From positions 496,001 through 560,000 of the forward strand of contig WJXW01000019.1 of NCBI GenBank assembly GCA_015832175.1: 64,000 nt of DNA, read 5' to 3'. The first letter of the stretch is position 1; every line of letters begins with the position of its first letter. This document shows positions 33,927-43,728 of the stretch, in pieces. Under the pieces are notes generated by a model. The model was not told the DNA's origin. It searched no databases and saw only the letters and a program-made list of their open reading frames with translations. This stretch comes from Paraphaeosphaeria minitans. Lineage: Eukaryota > Ascomycota > Dothideomycetes > Pleosporales > Didymosphaeriaceae. The position numbers were made by a program, and so were the translations under genes.

Positions 33927-34640
33927 TCAGTAGTGAATAAGGCCATCCTTAAGCTTTAAGCCCCGGGCAACCTTGTATAGATCCCCGTTAGGATCACTTA
34001 TAGCACGGAGATCATCAATCGTCCACCACTCGTCAAGCGCAACCTCCATAGTATGTGTATACTCGTCCTTGTCCTCTGGCAGCTGCTGCTTTACAAGCCA
34101 TTTGAAGGGCTTTCTCACCTCCAGTCGAGTATTGCCTTGGCTGTTGATAGAGCTTGATGAGGGCGGCAGCTGCGAGAGCAGGGCCTGAGGGTGCGCAGAC
34201 ACAAGAGCCTGCGACAACGGCAACGCGAGTGACGGGATTGACGGCGGCGACGACTTGGACGCGTGGACGTGTGGACGTGGACCAAAGGGCCAGCTCTTAG
34301 CCAAGTCCCGCTGCTCTAGCAGTTGTCGCTCTTCGTCCTTACGTGCCTCTCGTGCCCGACGCTTGAGGTCGTCGCGCCGACGCTGCTCATCCTCGTCCTC
34401 CTGTCGCTGTCGACGCCGACGCTCTTGCTCGTACTTGCGCTGCTGGCGCGCCTCTTCTCGTTCGTCCTCCTTGTCCTCCATGCGTTGCATCTCTCGCCGC
34501 TGCTTCATATCCTCCAGCTTCTTCTTGTGACGCTTCCTCTCCTCCTCAGAGCTATCACTGCCCTGCCGTTTCTCACTCTTGCCTTTACGCGTGTGCGGGT
34601 CGAATTTAAGAGCGTTACCCGCCTTAATATACAGGTTGGT
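33927..34640 (-). pseudogene. Accessory-ORF remnant of the Tc1/mariner relic
   Basis: An open minus-strand frame from about 34640 to TAG 33927. It starts 'NLYIKAGNALKFDPHTRKGK', passes through a long charged helix (EEERKRHKKKLEDMKQRR, RRRRQRQEDEDEQRR), then a Ser/Pro linker, and ends 'FKWLVKQQLPEDKDEYTH' ... 'LDEWWTIDDLRAISD' ... 'KLKDGLIHY'. The tail parallels the end of the 39138-40670 protein (FDWWMDQ ... QIDLNMLMD). Its 5' end is lost at a LINE insertion near 34640. It converges on the transposase at 31803-32944. I infer it is the partner gene of that transposon. Confidence 0.55.
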
Positions 34641-35152
34641 CGACTACGCCATGTTTCACAAGCCCTTGTGTCCAGTTTGCGATGCCATTACCTACTGCAG
34701 GACGCACAACGACCTCCGGGACCGGATATTCGGCGACCTACCAGGACGACACAACCTCCGGAGCATCCTCAACATGCCACAACTAGCCACCAGAGCCATC
34801 GAAATAATAGAGCAGGCGTAGATCCTTGGGAAAATCAGGATCGCAGACGCGTAGATAAGCCGAGCGCTGGGCGGAGACTGCAGGTATGCGGGCGCGACGA
34901 ACGAGGGCGAGAGTGCCTTCACGAAGCCTATAAGACAGTGCGCATTAGTATTGAAACCACTATCTCGATGGGCCGGCAAGCATATTTAGATAGTGGGTGA
35001 AGGAGAAAAGGTGGGTTTCTGGGGACAGCTGGTCTTATTTTGCAGGATGAAGCAATGATCCGGGACGCGTCGGCTGTTCGCCATAGCTGCGGAGAAATCG
35101 CGGCTGAAACCGAGTAGGAATCAATCAATCAATGAATCAATCAGTCAACCAA
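34641..35152 (+). mobile_element. LINE 3' end (C-terminal codons, 3' UTR and (TCAA)n tail)
   Basis: A frame ending at TAG 34819-34821 reads 'CDAITYCRTHNDLRDRIFGD' then 'LPGRHNLRSILNMPQLATRA', which looks like the Cys/His tail plus terminal helix of a Tad-like LINE reverse transcriptase. About 300 bp of 3' UTR follow and end in (TCAA)n at 35117-35150. The last 130 bp recur inverted at 17878-18030. The copy is 5' truncated, as usual for LINEs. Confidence 0.6.
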
Positions 35153-35338
35153 CCTATCAATTCCCTTACGAGGTAACCGCTGCTTATGTAATAATAGATC
35201 TCTCTCTGATTGATAAGGATAGGATATATAGAGACCATATAAATGCTTGGGAGAAAAACGGTTATACAGGTTTAGAAAGAGCAAAGAGCTAATATCCTAA
35301 AGTCACTAGTAATTAACATTGAGACGCTTTCTCAACGC

Positions 35339-37026
35339 TTAGGCTATGCCTGCTTCTTCAGTCAAAGCCTATTGTGTCCAAAGTTTACAGTATTCCCCTC
35401 CTTTGGCCACCAGTTCATCGTGTGTACCACTCTCAACGATCCTACCCTCGCGTACTACCAAGATCTTGTGCGCTCTGACAACAGTAGACAGGCGATGTGC
35501 AATTACAAACATAGTTCGACCAGAGCCTAGGCGCTGGAGGGCTTTCTGGATCTCCGCTTCAGTTAATGTATCAACTGCAGAGGTGGCTTCATCTAGCGCC
35601 ACAATTTTGGACTTATTGAGTAGGACGCGAGCCATGGCAAGGCGCTGAACCTCTCCGCCAGTAAGCCGAACCCCTCCCTCTCCCACCTTACTCTCATAAC
35701 CGTCTGGAAATTCCGTAATCTTGTCGTGGATAGCAGCCGCTTTGCATACGTCTATAATTTGTTCGTATGTAGCGTCAAGGCGAGCATAGCGGATGTTCTC
35801 CCGGATAGTACCATTAAAAAGCGTAGGGTTCTGAGGGACGATTCCAATAGCGCTTCGGAGGCTAGAGAGCCTGACATGGCGTATATCATGGCCATCTATT
35901 GTAATAGATCCCTCGCATGGATCGTACAACCGGAAGCGAAGCTTCAAGAGTGTCGATTTCCCACCGCCAGTAGTACCGACAACGGCGACTGTTTTGCCGG
36001 GTTCTGCGACAAGATTTAGACTCGTTATAAGAGGCTTGCGTGGGTCGTAAGCGAATTCAACATTCTTGAACCTACCCTCTCCAGTATCGACAACGAGCTC
36101 TTTGGATGAATCAGCGTCAGTTATCGAGGGCTCTGTCTGGAGCAACTGAAGAACCCTTTCGGCATTGACGAGTGTCAAACTAATCGTTTGGTATGAGCCT
36201 GTAATCCGCTTCACTGCACCCTTTATAGCACTCCAGTACGTAATAAAGGTTACTAGGCTCCAACTGATTTCTTCTCCGTGACAACCGGTAACATCGCGAG
36301 AATGGTACAGCCAGCGAATCCAGCAGTCATAGTAAGGTCTTGGACAGCATTACCACACAGCAGTCGATAAAGGTAGCTGTATGGAGCATCGAGAAGACCT
36401 TGAACCACAGTACCATAACGCCGTTTCTCAAATTGGGCTCGATCAAAGTACGTGGTAGTAAGCTAGTGTGATATAGCTTCATATGCCACCTTGCTCTCGC
36501 TACGGCTATTTTCGGTTAAGATTCTTTGTTGGCGTTGTATCCAAGGGTTGAAAGCGATTCCAAACGAGAGGTAGACTGCTGAGATGCCGATGATAACCAA
36601 AGTCAAGTATATGTCGAATATATAGGTAATATATACCGATGCAATGACGAAATCAATTACAATAGGAAGGATCTCGAAAACAATCAGCTGAACCAAGTTG
36701 TTTAACGATCCGGCTTGATCTATTGCTTTTGAAATCTCTCAGTATCTTTGTTTGAGTGGAAGTCGAACGATAAATCCATAACATGGCCCATAGCTATATT
36801 CGTAATTTGCTTGTACGAGGAATTTTGAATGCAGGTGTCTGCAAGACTGTCGAGTACGTCAAGTCCAGCACGGCTGTCAAGCCAGAGATAACATATCCAG
36901 ATGGCGATTTCTTTCCAAGGCATCTTTCCCGATCCCGAACTAAGCTTATCAATAGCAATGCCAAGTTGGTGGGGAATGGAAACGCCACGGTTTAGAATAG
37001 CTATAATGTAACGGTTGAATAGCCAG
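35339..37026 (-). pseudogene. HMT1-like half ABC transporter, decayed
   Basis: The minus-strand sequence covers most of a half transporter. Membrane helices include 'LVQLIVFEILPIVIDFVIAS' and 'FDIYLTLVIIGISAVYLSFG'. The nucleotide-binding domain has Walker A VVGTTGGGKST, signature LTGGEVQR, Walker B IVALDEATSAVD, and the switch His in VIAHRLST. The order and the 'YDPRKPLI', 'GSITIDGHDIRHV' segments fit the HMT1/ATM1 group (heavy-metal-peptide transport into vacuole or from mitochondria). Lesions: frameshift near 36725 (TERFQ|KAIDQAG), TAG 36463-36465, frameshift near 36255, and an early TAG 35369-35371 eleven codons before the second stop. The N-terminal membrane region beyond about 37026 is missing, replaced by pogo sequence. 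The ATPase half alone is still open (36214-35369). Confidence 0.85.
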
Positions 37027-38753
37027 ATGTAGTTAGCCTACCTGAGATGAGACATCCCTTATGAGCGGGACGTCTCTGATCTCTAGACGAACAACACAGT
37101 CGAACCAGACGCTTTCTCCTCCTGAAGAAACCGCTACATATAACAATGCGGACAGCCAGAGAACAGAGGATTTTCGAGTCGCCCCATGGCAACAGATGTG
37201 GTATGAATATCGCAAAGCAAAATTTCGCGTCTACTGTTGTGCAGGGACACGTCTCCGAGAGCTGGGTTATACGCTTCCTGCACCGTCACCGCGACCAGGT
37301 TACCTCTCAATGGACGTCGGCCATGGACTCCAGCCGCCACAACGCTGAGTCTGGGTATAAGTACAAGCTATACTTTGACCTGCTGCAGCGGAAGATCACC
37401 GAATACAACATCGAGCCGGCGCACACGTACAATATGGATGAGAAGGGCTTCGCGATTGGGCTGCTAGGCAGGACAAAGCGTATCTTCAGTAGGCGTCAAT
37501 ATGGGAAGAAGGAGGTTAGGCAGGCTCGTCAAGATGGCTCACGTGAGTGGGTGAGCCTATTGGCAGCATTCTGCGCGGATGGTACTACACTGCCTCCAGG
37601 CATCATATTTGCGTCGAAAAACTCCACAATCCAGAGTCATTGGGTGGCCGATATTGAGGCAGGAACCCACCCAATTCACGTGGCTTCTTCGCCTACAGGC
37701 TGGACGAACAATGATATTGGATTGGCCTGGCTTGAACAGTCGTTTGACCGTTATACTAAGGCAAAAGCGCGTCGGAGTTACAGGCTTTTGATAGTAGATG
37801 GCCACGGGAGTCACCTGACGCAGGATTTCATCGATTACTGCGACCAGAATCGGATAATACTTGCAGTGTTACCCTCTCACAGTACCCAAACGCTGCAGCC
37901 GTTGGACGTAGTCTGCTTCAAGCCACTCTCCTCCGCGTACGCCTCCGAGCTGGATGACTACCTCCAGAAGTCTCAAGGCCTATCGCCGTTGACGAAAGGT
38001 GACTTCATCAGCTTATTTTGGCCTGCCTGGGTGGGTACATTCACAGAAAAGCTCGTACGAAACTCCTTCACTACCACGGGAATAAGCCCAATGAACCCCG
38101 ACGTTATCCTCGATAGATTCGGCCACACAACACCTATTGACTCAGACACAGTTGCCTCTGGTTCTACGGCTTGTTCTGCAGAGGATTGGCTTAGAGCTTG
38201 CACTACACTGCGCGCGGAGGTGAAGGATCCTCGCAGTGCAGGTGCGCGGAAGCTTGGCCAAACTATCCACCACCTATCGACCCAGGTTGAGCTCCTTCAC
38301 AACGAACTGGATGGTTTCAGGCAGAAACTATACCAAAAGCAGAAGCGTCAGAAGCAACCTAGTAGGCAATTAGACTTGCAACAGCACGAGGAGTATCATG
38401 GCGGAGCGATGGTGTGGTCTCCTCGAGCTATCCGGGAGGCACGCGTGCGCAAGGCAGTTACTGAGCAAGAGAAGGAGGAGGAAGAGCTAAAAAAGGCAGA
38501 GATGAAGGAGTTGGCAGCTGCTAATAAGCTATACAAGGAGAAGATTGAAGAAGAGAGGCGTCAGGCGCGGGTGAAGGAGAAGGAAGAGCGTGCAAGGATG
38601 AAGGCAGAGGAACGTCGTGCGATAGACGCCCGCAAAGCTGCTAGAGCCGCTGTCAAACAGGCGCGCGACTCTACAAAAGCTATGCAACAGTCCCAAAGAG
38701 GCAAGCCTATAACCTCAACAGGAGCCTGCGCGTCGTGGTGTCGGTGCGCGTAG
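37027..38753 (+). pseudogene. pogo/Fot-type DDE_1 transposase, 5' truncated
   Basis: The open frame 37146-38753 (535 codons) starts inside the Tc5-like DNA-binding domain ('VSESWVIRFLHRHRDQV') and includes the full DDE_1 domain: 'AHTYNMDEKGFAIG', 'LLIVDGHGSHLT', 'HSTQTLQPLDVVCFKPL'. These place the three acidic residues of the pogo/Fot family. The C-terminus is a long charged coiled coil (EKEEEELKKAEMKELAAA). The psq-type N-terminal helix-turn-helix is absent; a shifted frame before 37146 may hold its degraded remainder. The catalytic part is intact, but without the N-terminus transposition is unlikely. It abuts the broken ABC transporter. Confidence 0.85.
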
Positions 38754-39003
38754 TCACCCAAAGCCTGTGACACCTCCTCCACCCGCTCGCACTCACACCA
38801 CCCGCAGCGGCTGCACCGTCACATTATATAGATAGATTGTATAAGAATAATGATCGTATAAGCCTATAGAGCACTCCACCAGAATATCTCGCGATAATAG
38901 CTATTATTCGTGGCTCTACAGCCTCATTTTGTAGTGGGCTTGAAGGCCCGGAGCGGGCGTTCGGTGACTCCGGGCGTTCGGTGCACGGACACGGTATCGG
39001 TGC
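38754..39003. other. Flank between pogo copy and Tc1/mariner element
   Basis: It contains a short direct repeat CGGGCGTTCGGTG (about 38954 and 38972). A TA dinucleotide at 38995-38996 lies 7 nt outside the left inverted repeat. Confidence 0.4.
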
Positions 39004-39032
39004 TTCTCAAAATACCGTCCCGCCCCACTTCG
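39004..39032 (+). repeat. Left terminal inverted repeat (29 bp)
   Basis: It begins TTCTCAAAATACCGTCCCGC and is the exact inverse complement of 42263-42291. Confidence 0.95.
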
Positions 39033-39137
39033 GTCAGCCGAGGTGGCCCCGGCTTCCCGGAAAATATTTTCTAACACCCAATTTGTTAGTAAAACAATGA
39101 TTACAGTGAACATTCACCCTGTATCAATACCTGTATT

Positions 39138-40670
39138 ATGCCGCTGCGTAGTCAACGTAAGCGTACAGCTACCCAGCCATTTGATGGAGGTGAAAATCCT
39201 CCAAAACGTGCGCGCCGGGCGCCTGCAGCAGCTGCCAGAGGTACCAAGTTACGGAGAAAAGTATCCAACAAGGCTCCTCCTCCGCCAGAGGGCAACGTTG
39301 TTGACCCTAATCGGGAGATCGAGCCTCCGTCTGCGCAGCTACTGCCAGCAATTGTATTGTCCAGTGATCTACCCAGTGACCCGCCTAGTGACCCGCCCAG
39401 TGGAGGTGTATCTGATCCAATTAGTGGCCCTATACAGGAAGAAACTCAGCAAGAGGAGCCAAAATCAGCTACTGGGGTACCTGAAGTAGAGTCGTCGTAC
39501 GCTACTTGTCGCTGGCAGGCCTTCGTGGGTCCTAAAAAGGAGCTCTACAAGCCAAAATTTAAAGCGGAGTTCGATCTAGATCGCTGCTACGCAGGTCAGC
39601 TTTGGGCATGGGTAGATGAGGTTGTTCAAGACTTAGCTATAGAGACAACTCCGCCGCAGAAAGTGATTATTAGGGACGTTTCCGCCTGCGCGTATAAGCC
39701 AAAGACCCCAGAGAAGCAGAAGCTGCGGCAATCGCTCAAGCGTGGAGAAGGTGCCGGCTTCATGCAGGTTATCGAGTACGCGCAGCACCTGAAGGAGTCC
39801 TCGATCGACGCCACGTATGTTGACTTTGAGGCGACGCTTGGTACTGAGTCTGTAGAGGTGATCAGTCCCATGGGCCAACAACGTAGCAGAGGCTCCTCTA
39901 GCTCCCAAGGCCAGGTTCGACTTACTGCAACACAAAGGCAGCTGCAAGAGCTGCCAGAGATCCTAGCTGGCCATGCTGTTGCTGATGGGCCCTCGATCGC
40001 TATCCGTGATAAATGGAGGTGCCAAGATACCCACTGTGGCAACTACCCGTACGTGTGCTGGATCCAACGTACAGCTGGCCAGCCCGATGGATTTGAGAAC
40101 CATTACCCGATAAGCAGCAATGTTGTGGCCATGTGGGCGCGCAACGTCACCCTCGGGAAGTGCAGCGTCAACGAGCCAGACGATATCATACGCGTAGCTC
40201 TGCGTACGTCCAGAGAGCTGGCGGCGAAGGAGAAGGCGAAGGAGAAGGCGCAACAGAGCTCTACGCCTGCCTTTACGGCAGATAGCTTTATGAGCGCGAT
40301 CGCTGCCAGCGCGCTATCTGTCAGTCAGTTAGCACACAGTCAACTGCTTGCACGGCAGGCACCTGTACCTGCAGCGCCCGCTGCAAGCTCTGCAAGTACT
40401 CCAAGCGTGCCAGTGTCAGGGTGGAGAGATCTGACGTACGAGAACAACATCGAGCTTTCCTATCATACTCGGTACTTCTTTGACTGGTGGATGGATCAGG
40501 CAATGGCTGTACAAGTGCCAGATATCAAGAGAGTACTTACAGAGGTTGTTAAGGGCGGGCAGATCGATCTGAACATGCTTATGGATGGATCTAACGCAGG
40601 TATGCCGTACAACGTTTGGAGAGAGGATTTCGAGCTGCCAGTCCCACTGCTTCTTTCAGTGGCGATCTAG
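39138..40670 (+). CDS. Transposon accessory protein, unknown function
   Basis: A 510-residue frame starting MPLRSQRKRTATQPF. Residues 1-60 are basic with nuclear-localisation-like PPKRARRAP; 60-120 are Ser/Pro/acidic linker. Residues 120-230 look folded (CRWQAFVGPKKELYKPKF, CYAGQLWAWVDEVVQDL). Residues 291-340 hold a Cys/His cluster (WRCQDTHCGNYPYVCW...HYPI...MWARNV) that could bind zinc. The tail (TRYFFDWWMDQAMAV ... IDLNMLMDGSNAGMPYNVW) may be a small protein- or DNA-binding domain. Near the stop, another frame (40616-40828) continues with 'SGDLGIQDFSESDQEDCRKL' and a basic tail, so the original protein may have been about 50 residues longer and lost its end by a frameshift. It faces the transposase inside shared inverted repeats, hence probably helps or regulates transposition; this is inference. 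Confidence 0.75.
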   Translation: MPLRSQRKRTATQPFDGGENPPKRARRAPAAAARGTKLRRKVSNKAPPPPEGNVVDPNREIEPPSAQLLPAIVLSSDLPSDPPSDPPSGGVSDPISGPIQEETQQEEPKSATGVPEVESSYATCRWQAFVGPKKELYKPKFKAEFDLDRCYAGQLWAWVDEVVQDLAIETTPPQKVIIRDVSACAYKPKTPEKQKLRQSLKRGEGAGFMQVIEYAQHLKESSIDATYVDFEATLGTESVEVISPMGQQRSRGSSSSQGQVRLTATQRQLQELPEILAGHAVADGPSIAIRDKWRCQDTHCGNYPYVCWIQRTAGQPDGFENHYPISSNVVAMWARNVTLGKCSVNEPDDIIRVALRTSRELAAKEKAKEKAQQSSTPAFTADSFMSAIAASALSVSQLAHSQLLARQAPVPAAPAASSASTPSVPVSGWRDLTYENNIELSYHTRYFFDWWMDQAMAVQVPDIKRVLTEVVKGGQIDLNMLMDGSNAGMPYNVWREDFELPVPLLLSVAI

Positions 40671-41094
40671 GTATACAGGACTTTTCTGAGAGCGATCAGG
40701 AGGACTGCAGAAAGTTGCAGCGGCGAGATAATAAGTGGAAACGGCGACTGAGAGCTGCCCGAGTAGAGGATAGAGATAGCGAGAGGCAATCGAGTAGAGG
40801 GCGTAGAGGTGTTGTTCTTGACGCGTAGGGCACGGGCCATATCCTATAGATATCGCCTCAGCTGATCACCTTATTTGTATGATCAAACACCAACTTTTCC
40901 GCCTTGTCTACTCACCGTACACCTTACCCTCTGCAACTCTACCACCACGCCAGCTACACTAAAACGGACAACAGCAATTAATTCAGTAGCCTTAGATTAC
41001 CCTTGCACCACTGTAAGATTTCTGTATTTACGTTGTGGCAGGTGCTAGATTTCTAATCTCCAAAACTAACTCTAACAGAACAAATCCAATTGTG

Positions 41095-41157
41095 TACTAC
41101 TAACAATAGTACAAAACCACTCCAGCGAACACTAAATATGTACTATTAACGATAGTA
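41095..41157. repeat. Two TACTAT-N5-ATAGTA palindromes
   Basis: 17-nt motifs at 41095-41111 (one arm mismatch) and 41141-41157, the last ending nine bases before the transposase stop codon on the opposite strand. In transposase orientation they match those at 33429-33503. Confidence 0.85.
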
Positions 41158-41165
41158 TAATATCT

Positions 41166-42155
41166 CTACGGCGCCCACCCACAGTACCTGAAGAAGTTAC
41201 CCGCAGAGCTCCCGTAGCATACGCTTAATACAGCTTCCTCCAGAAAATACTCAAATCTATCATACGCCTCAGCGCCCCGGTAATGCCGCCGGATCCAGGT
41301 CTTTAACGCCTTGAAGGTCTGCTCAATCGGATTCATATCAGGTGAGTACGGAGGCAGAAACTCCATAATTACGCCTGCCTCTGCGCACAGGTTGGCCAGC
41401 CTCACTGATCGATGGATAGACGCGTTATCGAGGACTATTACGGAGCGTTTTCCTGGCCAAGGACTGCAGTGTGGGAGTACTTGATTGGCAACAAAGTCCT
41501 CCATCAGCTCCGCTGTGATTGCTCCCTGATAGATCATGTGGGCGACGTATCCGTCGACGTCCGTGGCTGGCAGTAAGCTCCACCTCTCTGAGCGCTTGGC
41601 TGAGTAGCGCACGTCGCAGGCCGTATTGACCTCGCTCCAGCCATACTTTCGATCCCCTGTACGCTCGTTGCAAGCGCTCTCGTCAAGGCAGACAATCTGA
41701 TGAGGTCGATAGATTTGTTCGCACCGCGCTCGAAAGGCTCGACGGAGGCCCTCATGACGCTCCCTGGCTGCCTTTGAGGCTGCCTTCCCACTCCACCGCA
41801 TGGCTTCAAGCTCTCTATCCAGAGTAGCAACGGATATCTTGACGTCGTACTCATCGTACAAGAAGTCCTGCATCTCATCCAGGTAGGCTGTTGGCTTGCC
41901 ACGCAGCATCTCTAGCAGCGCGTCTCTATGGCATTGCTTGAGCACAGGCGGTCTGCCACGACGTACGTATCTTGGCCCGATTGGCTCACCAAAGGCCTTC
42001 AGGTTGAGCCTGTATTTTCGTACTGTTTTTGGATCCACGCCGAGCTCCCGATGGATTTCTTCATTGTTTTTCCCATCAGTAACGCGATCAACAATGGCCT
42101 GGATAAGCGATGGCTGTATACGATACCCGGTGGGTCTCCCTGGATCCTGCGGCAT
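41166..42155 (-). CDS. Tc1/mariner DD34E transposase, intact
   Basis: A 329-residue frame. Residues 14-60 form a helix-turn-helix (QAIVDRVTDGKNNEEIHREL, then VDPKTVRKYRL), and 70-125 a second one (HRDALLEMLRGKPTAYLDEM). The DDE_3 catalytic core has Asp158 in IVCLDESACNE, Asp243 in VIVLDNASIH and Glu278 in YSPDMNPIEQTF, with 34 residues between the last two, as in Tc1-type enzymes. All three acidic residues are present and no stop or shift is seen, so it could be active. The GRPP motif (residues 67-70) between the two DNA-binding parts fits an AT-hook-like element. Its start codon lies about 110 bp inside the right inverted repeat. Confidence 0.93.
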   Translation of the reverse strand: MPQDPGRPTGYRIQPSLIQAIVDRVTDGKNNEEIHRELGVDPKTVRKYRLNLKAFGEPIGPRYVRRGRPPVLKQCHRDALLEMLRGKPTAYLDEMQDFLYDEYDVKISVATLDRELEAMRWSGKAASKAARERHEGLRRAFRARCEQIYRPHQIVCLDESACNERTGDRKYGWSEVNTACDVRYSAKRSERWSLLPATDVDGYVAHMIYQGAITAELMEDFVANQVLPHCSPWPGKRSVIVLDNASIHRSVRLANLCAEAGVIMEFLPPYSPDMNPIEQTFKALKTWIRRHYRGAEAYDRFEYFLEEAVLSVCYGSSAGNFFRYCGWAP

Positions 42156-42262
42156 TATTTACCTAGGGTAAATGTTCTCTGTAAGCATTTTATTGCTCCT
42201 AAAACAGGTGCACAAAAATATTCGTGAGGAATCGATTACTAAGTGCTGACAGACAATCCGCG

Positions 42263-42291
42263 CGAAGTGGGGCGGGACGGTATTTTGAGAA
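42263..42291 (-). repeat. Right terminal inverted repeat (29 bp)
   Basis: Exact inverse complement of 39004-39032. Confidence 0.95.
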
Positions 42292-43728
42292 CGACAATAT
42301 TCGCCTCGGAAGAGGAACTCGCTAGCACTCAACATCAACACCAGCAACCTCGGCACGGCGTTCCAGCGTAGAGCGTGATGTTTCGGACCCTACGCACCAT
42401 CAGCCGTGGCATCAGCAACACCTATTACCATGGGCATCACAGCGTATCACAAGCTGCGGATTGGCTAAGCGCACAAGCACCTGACCCGACGCTTGCGGAA
42501 TGCAGATGCTGCTTCGCGCGTCATCACCTCCCAGTGGGCAGTGGATTACCATGTGCACTAAGTGTGGCTGTCTGCAAGTTAGCGTGCAACTGCTCACAAG
42601 CAAATTGTTTACTGCGGGTGTATTCCCCACTTGGCCACTTTCTCGACAACCAGCATTGGCCACCAACCGCAGCTGTAAGCTACCGCGCCGCAGCACGTAA
42701 ACGCTTTGCTATGCTGGCAGCAATCAGCAAGACAATCACTCAGATGTACCTTCTCATTGCAGAGGTGCCAGCGAGTGCGATCGCTGTGGTCTGCAATATC
42801 ACCATCAGGGCAACACCTAGGTGCTTTCGCTTCTTGTCATCTCCTGATTAACGTACGCAGACAACATGCGATGTCATTCTCATGACTAGTACATCGTGAT
42901 GGAAGATGCGGCTGTCTTTGCATTCTGACATGCGGCTCTACATCCGCTACAAGCGTGGCTACTGCCCTGGTGGGTACAAGCAACTTGGCGCGGATGTTGG
43001 GGCGCCAACGAGCAGGCGATTGGTAGTGCTGGAAGAAGTTTTTCCCGGTGCTGAGCATGTAAGGTCCTTGACAAGCGTGTACTGACCCGCCCACAAACTT
43101 TCGAATCGGCATTGCTCTTAATAAAATCTCGTTCTGGATGAAAGAACATGGGCCACGTACCGCACGGTCCCCGAGAATGATCACCCACTACTCGTACGTC
43201 TTCTCAGCGTTCTCGAAATGGTTATGGCTGTGTCGCAAGACCAGAGTTGTATTATCCCTGCTCTTCACATTGATAACATCATACGTGTACAAGGCAAACG
43301 AGGCGTTGAGATCTGAAGGGCGAGTCCGATGCAGGGGACCACTACTGTTGGCCTGAATTTCCGAACTAGTGGGATTTCACCATAGGATTTGAGGCTAGAT
43401 TTCTTTATGGATACTCGGGGATAGGAGGCTCTACTACGAGACTTAGAGCAATGTAGTGAGGTTCTTCTTCTTACATTAGCAAGACAAAGACAGGCGTGGG
43501 ATGCAAACGTGATCCGTCTTAGTCAAGAATCTAATAGGTTCTAATGTGTCAAAGCCTTAATTACTACCTAAGTGAATAAGTTAATATGTTTCTAAATTCA
43601 TTCATTTGGACATCTGTTCTAATCAGGAGATTATATATCGTTGTTTTGGTCGGACCTCTTAACCACCTCTTACTTCAATGATAGTAGGCCCTTGATAGGA
43701 CACTAAGAGGGTGCTAAAGATTTCACCA
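42292..43728. other. Gene-poor flank
   Basis: A 158-codon frame at 42375-42851 has odd composition and no motif. I see no supportable gene. Confidence 0.4.

Larger units (their letters stand above)
39004..42291. mobile_element. Complete-looking Tc1/mariner element with two convergent genes
   Basis: A 3,288-bp unit bounded by perfect 29-bp inverted repeats (39004-39032 and 42263-42291). Just inside, both ends also share a second imperfect block (TTACAGTGAACATTCACCCT on the left, TTACAGAGAACATTTACCCT on the right) shortly before each start codon, so the two genes seem to have matched promoter regions. The left gene (39138-40670, +) is of unknown function; the right gene (42155-41166, -) is a DD34E transposase. 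They converge on a spacer with two 17-nt palindromes. The exact TA target duplication is uncertain: TA pairs lie 7 nt left and 6 nt right of the repeats. Confidence 0.85.

Noticed and set aside
38995..39003. TA target duplication directly at the transposon ends
   Set aside because: The bases immediately outside the 29-bp repeats do not match; TA pairs occur only 6-7 nt further out, so the exact boundary is left open.
42375..42851. 158-codon plus-strand frame beside the intact transposon
   Set aside because: Composition is rich in Cys and Ala without a motif, and the minus strand is equally open.
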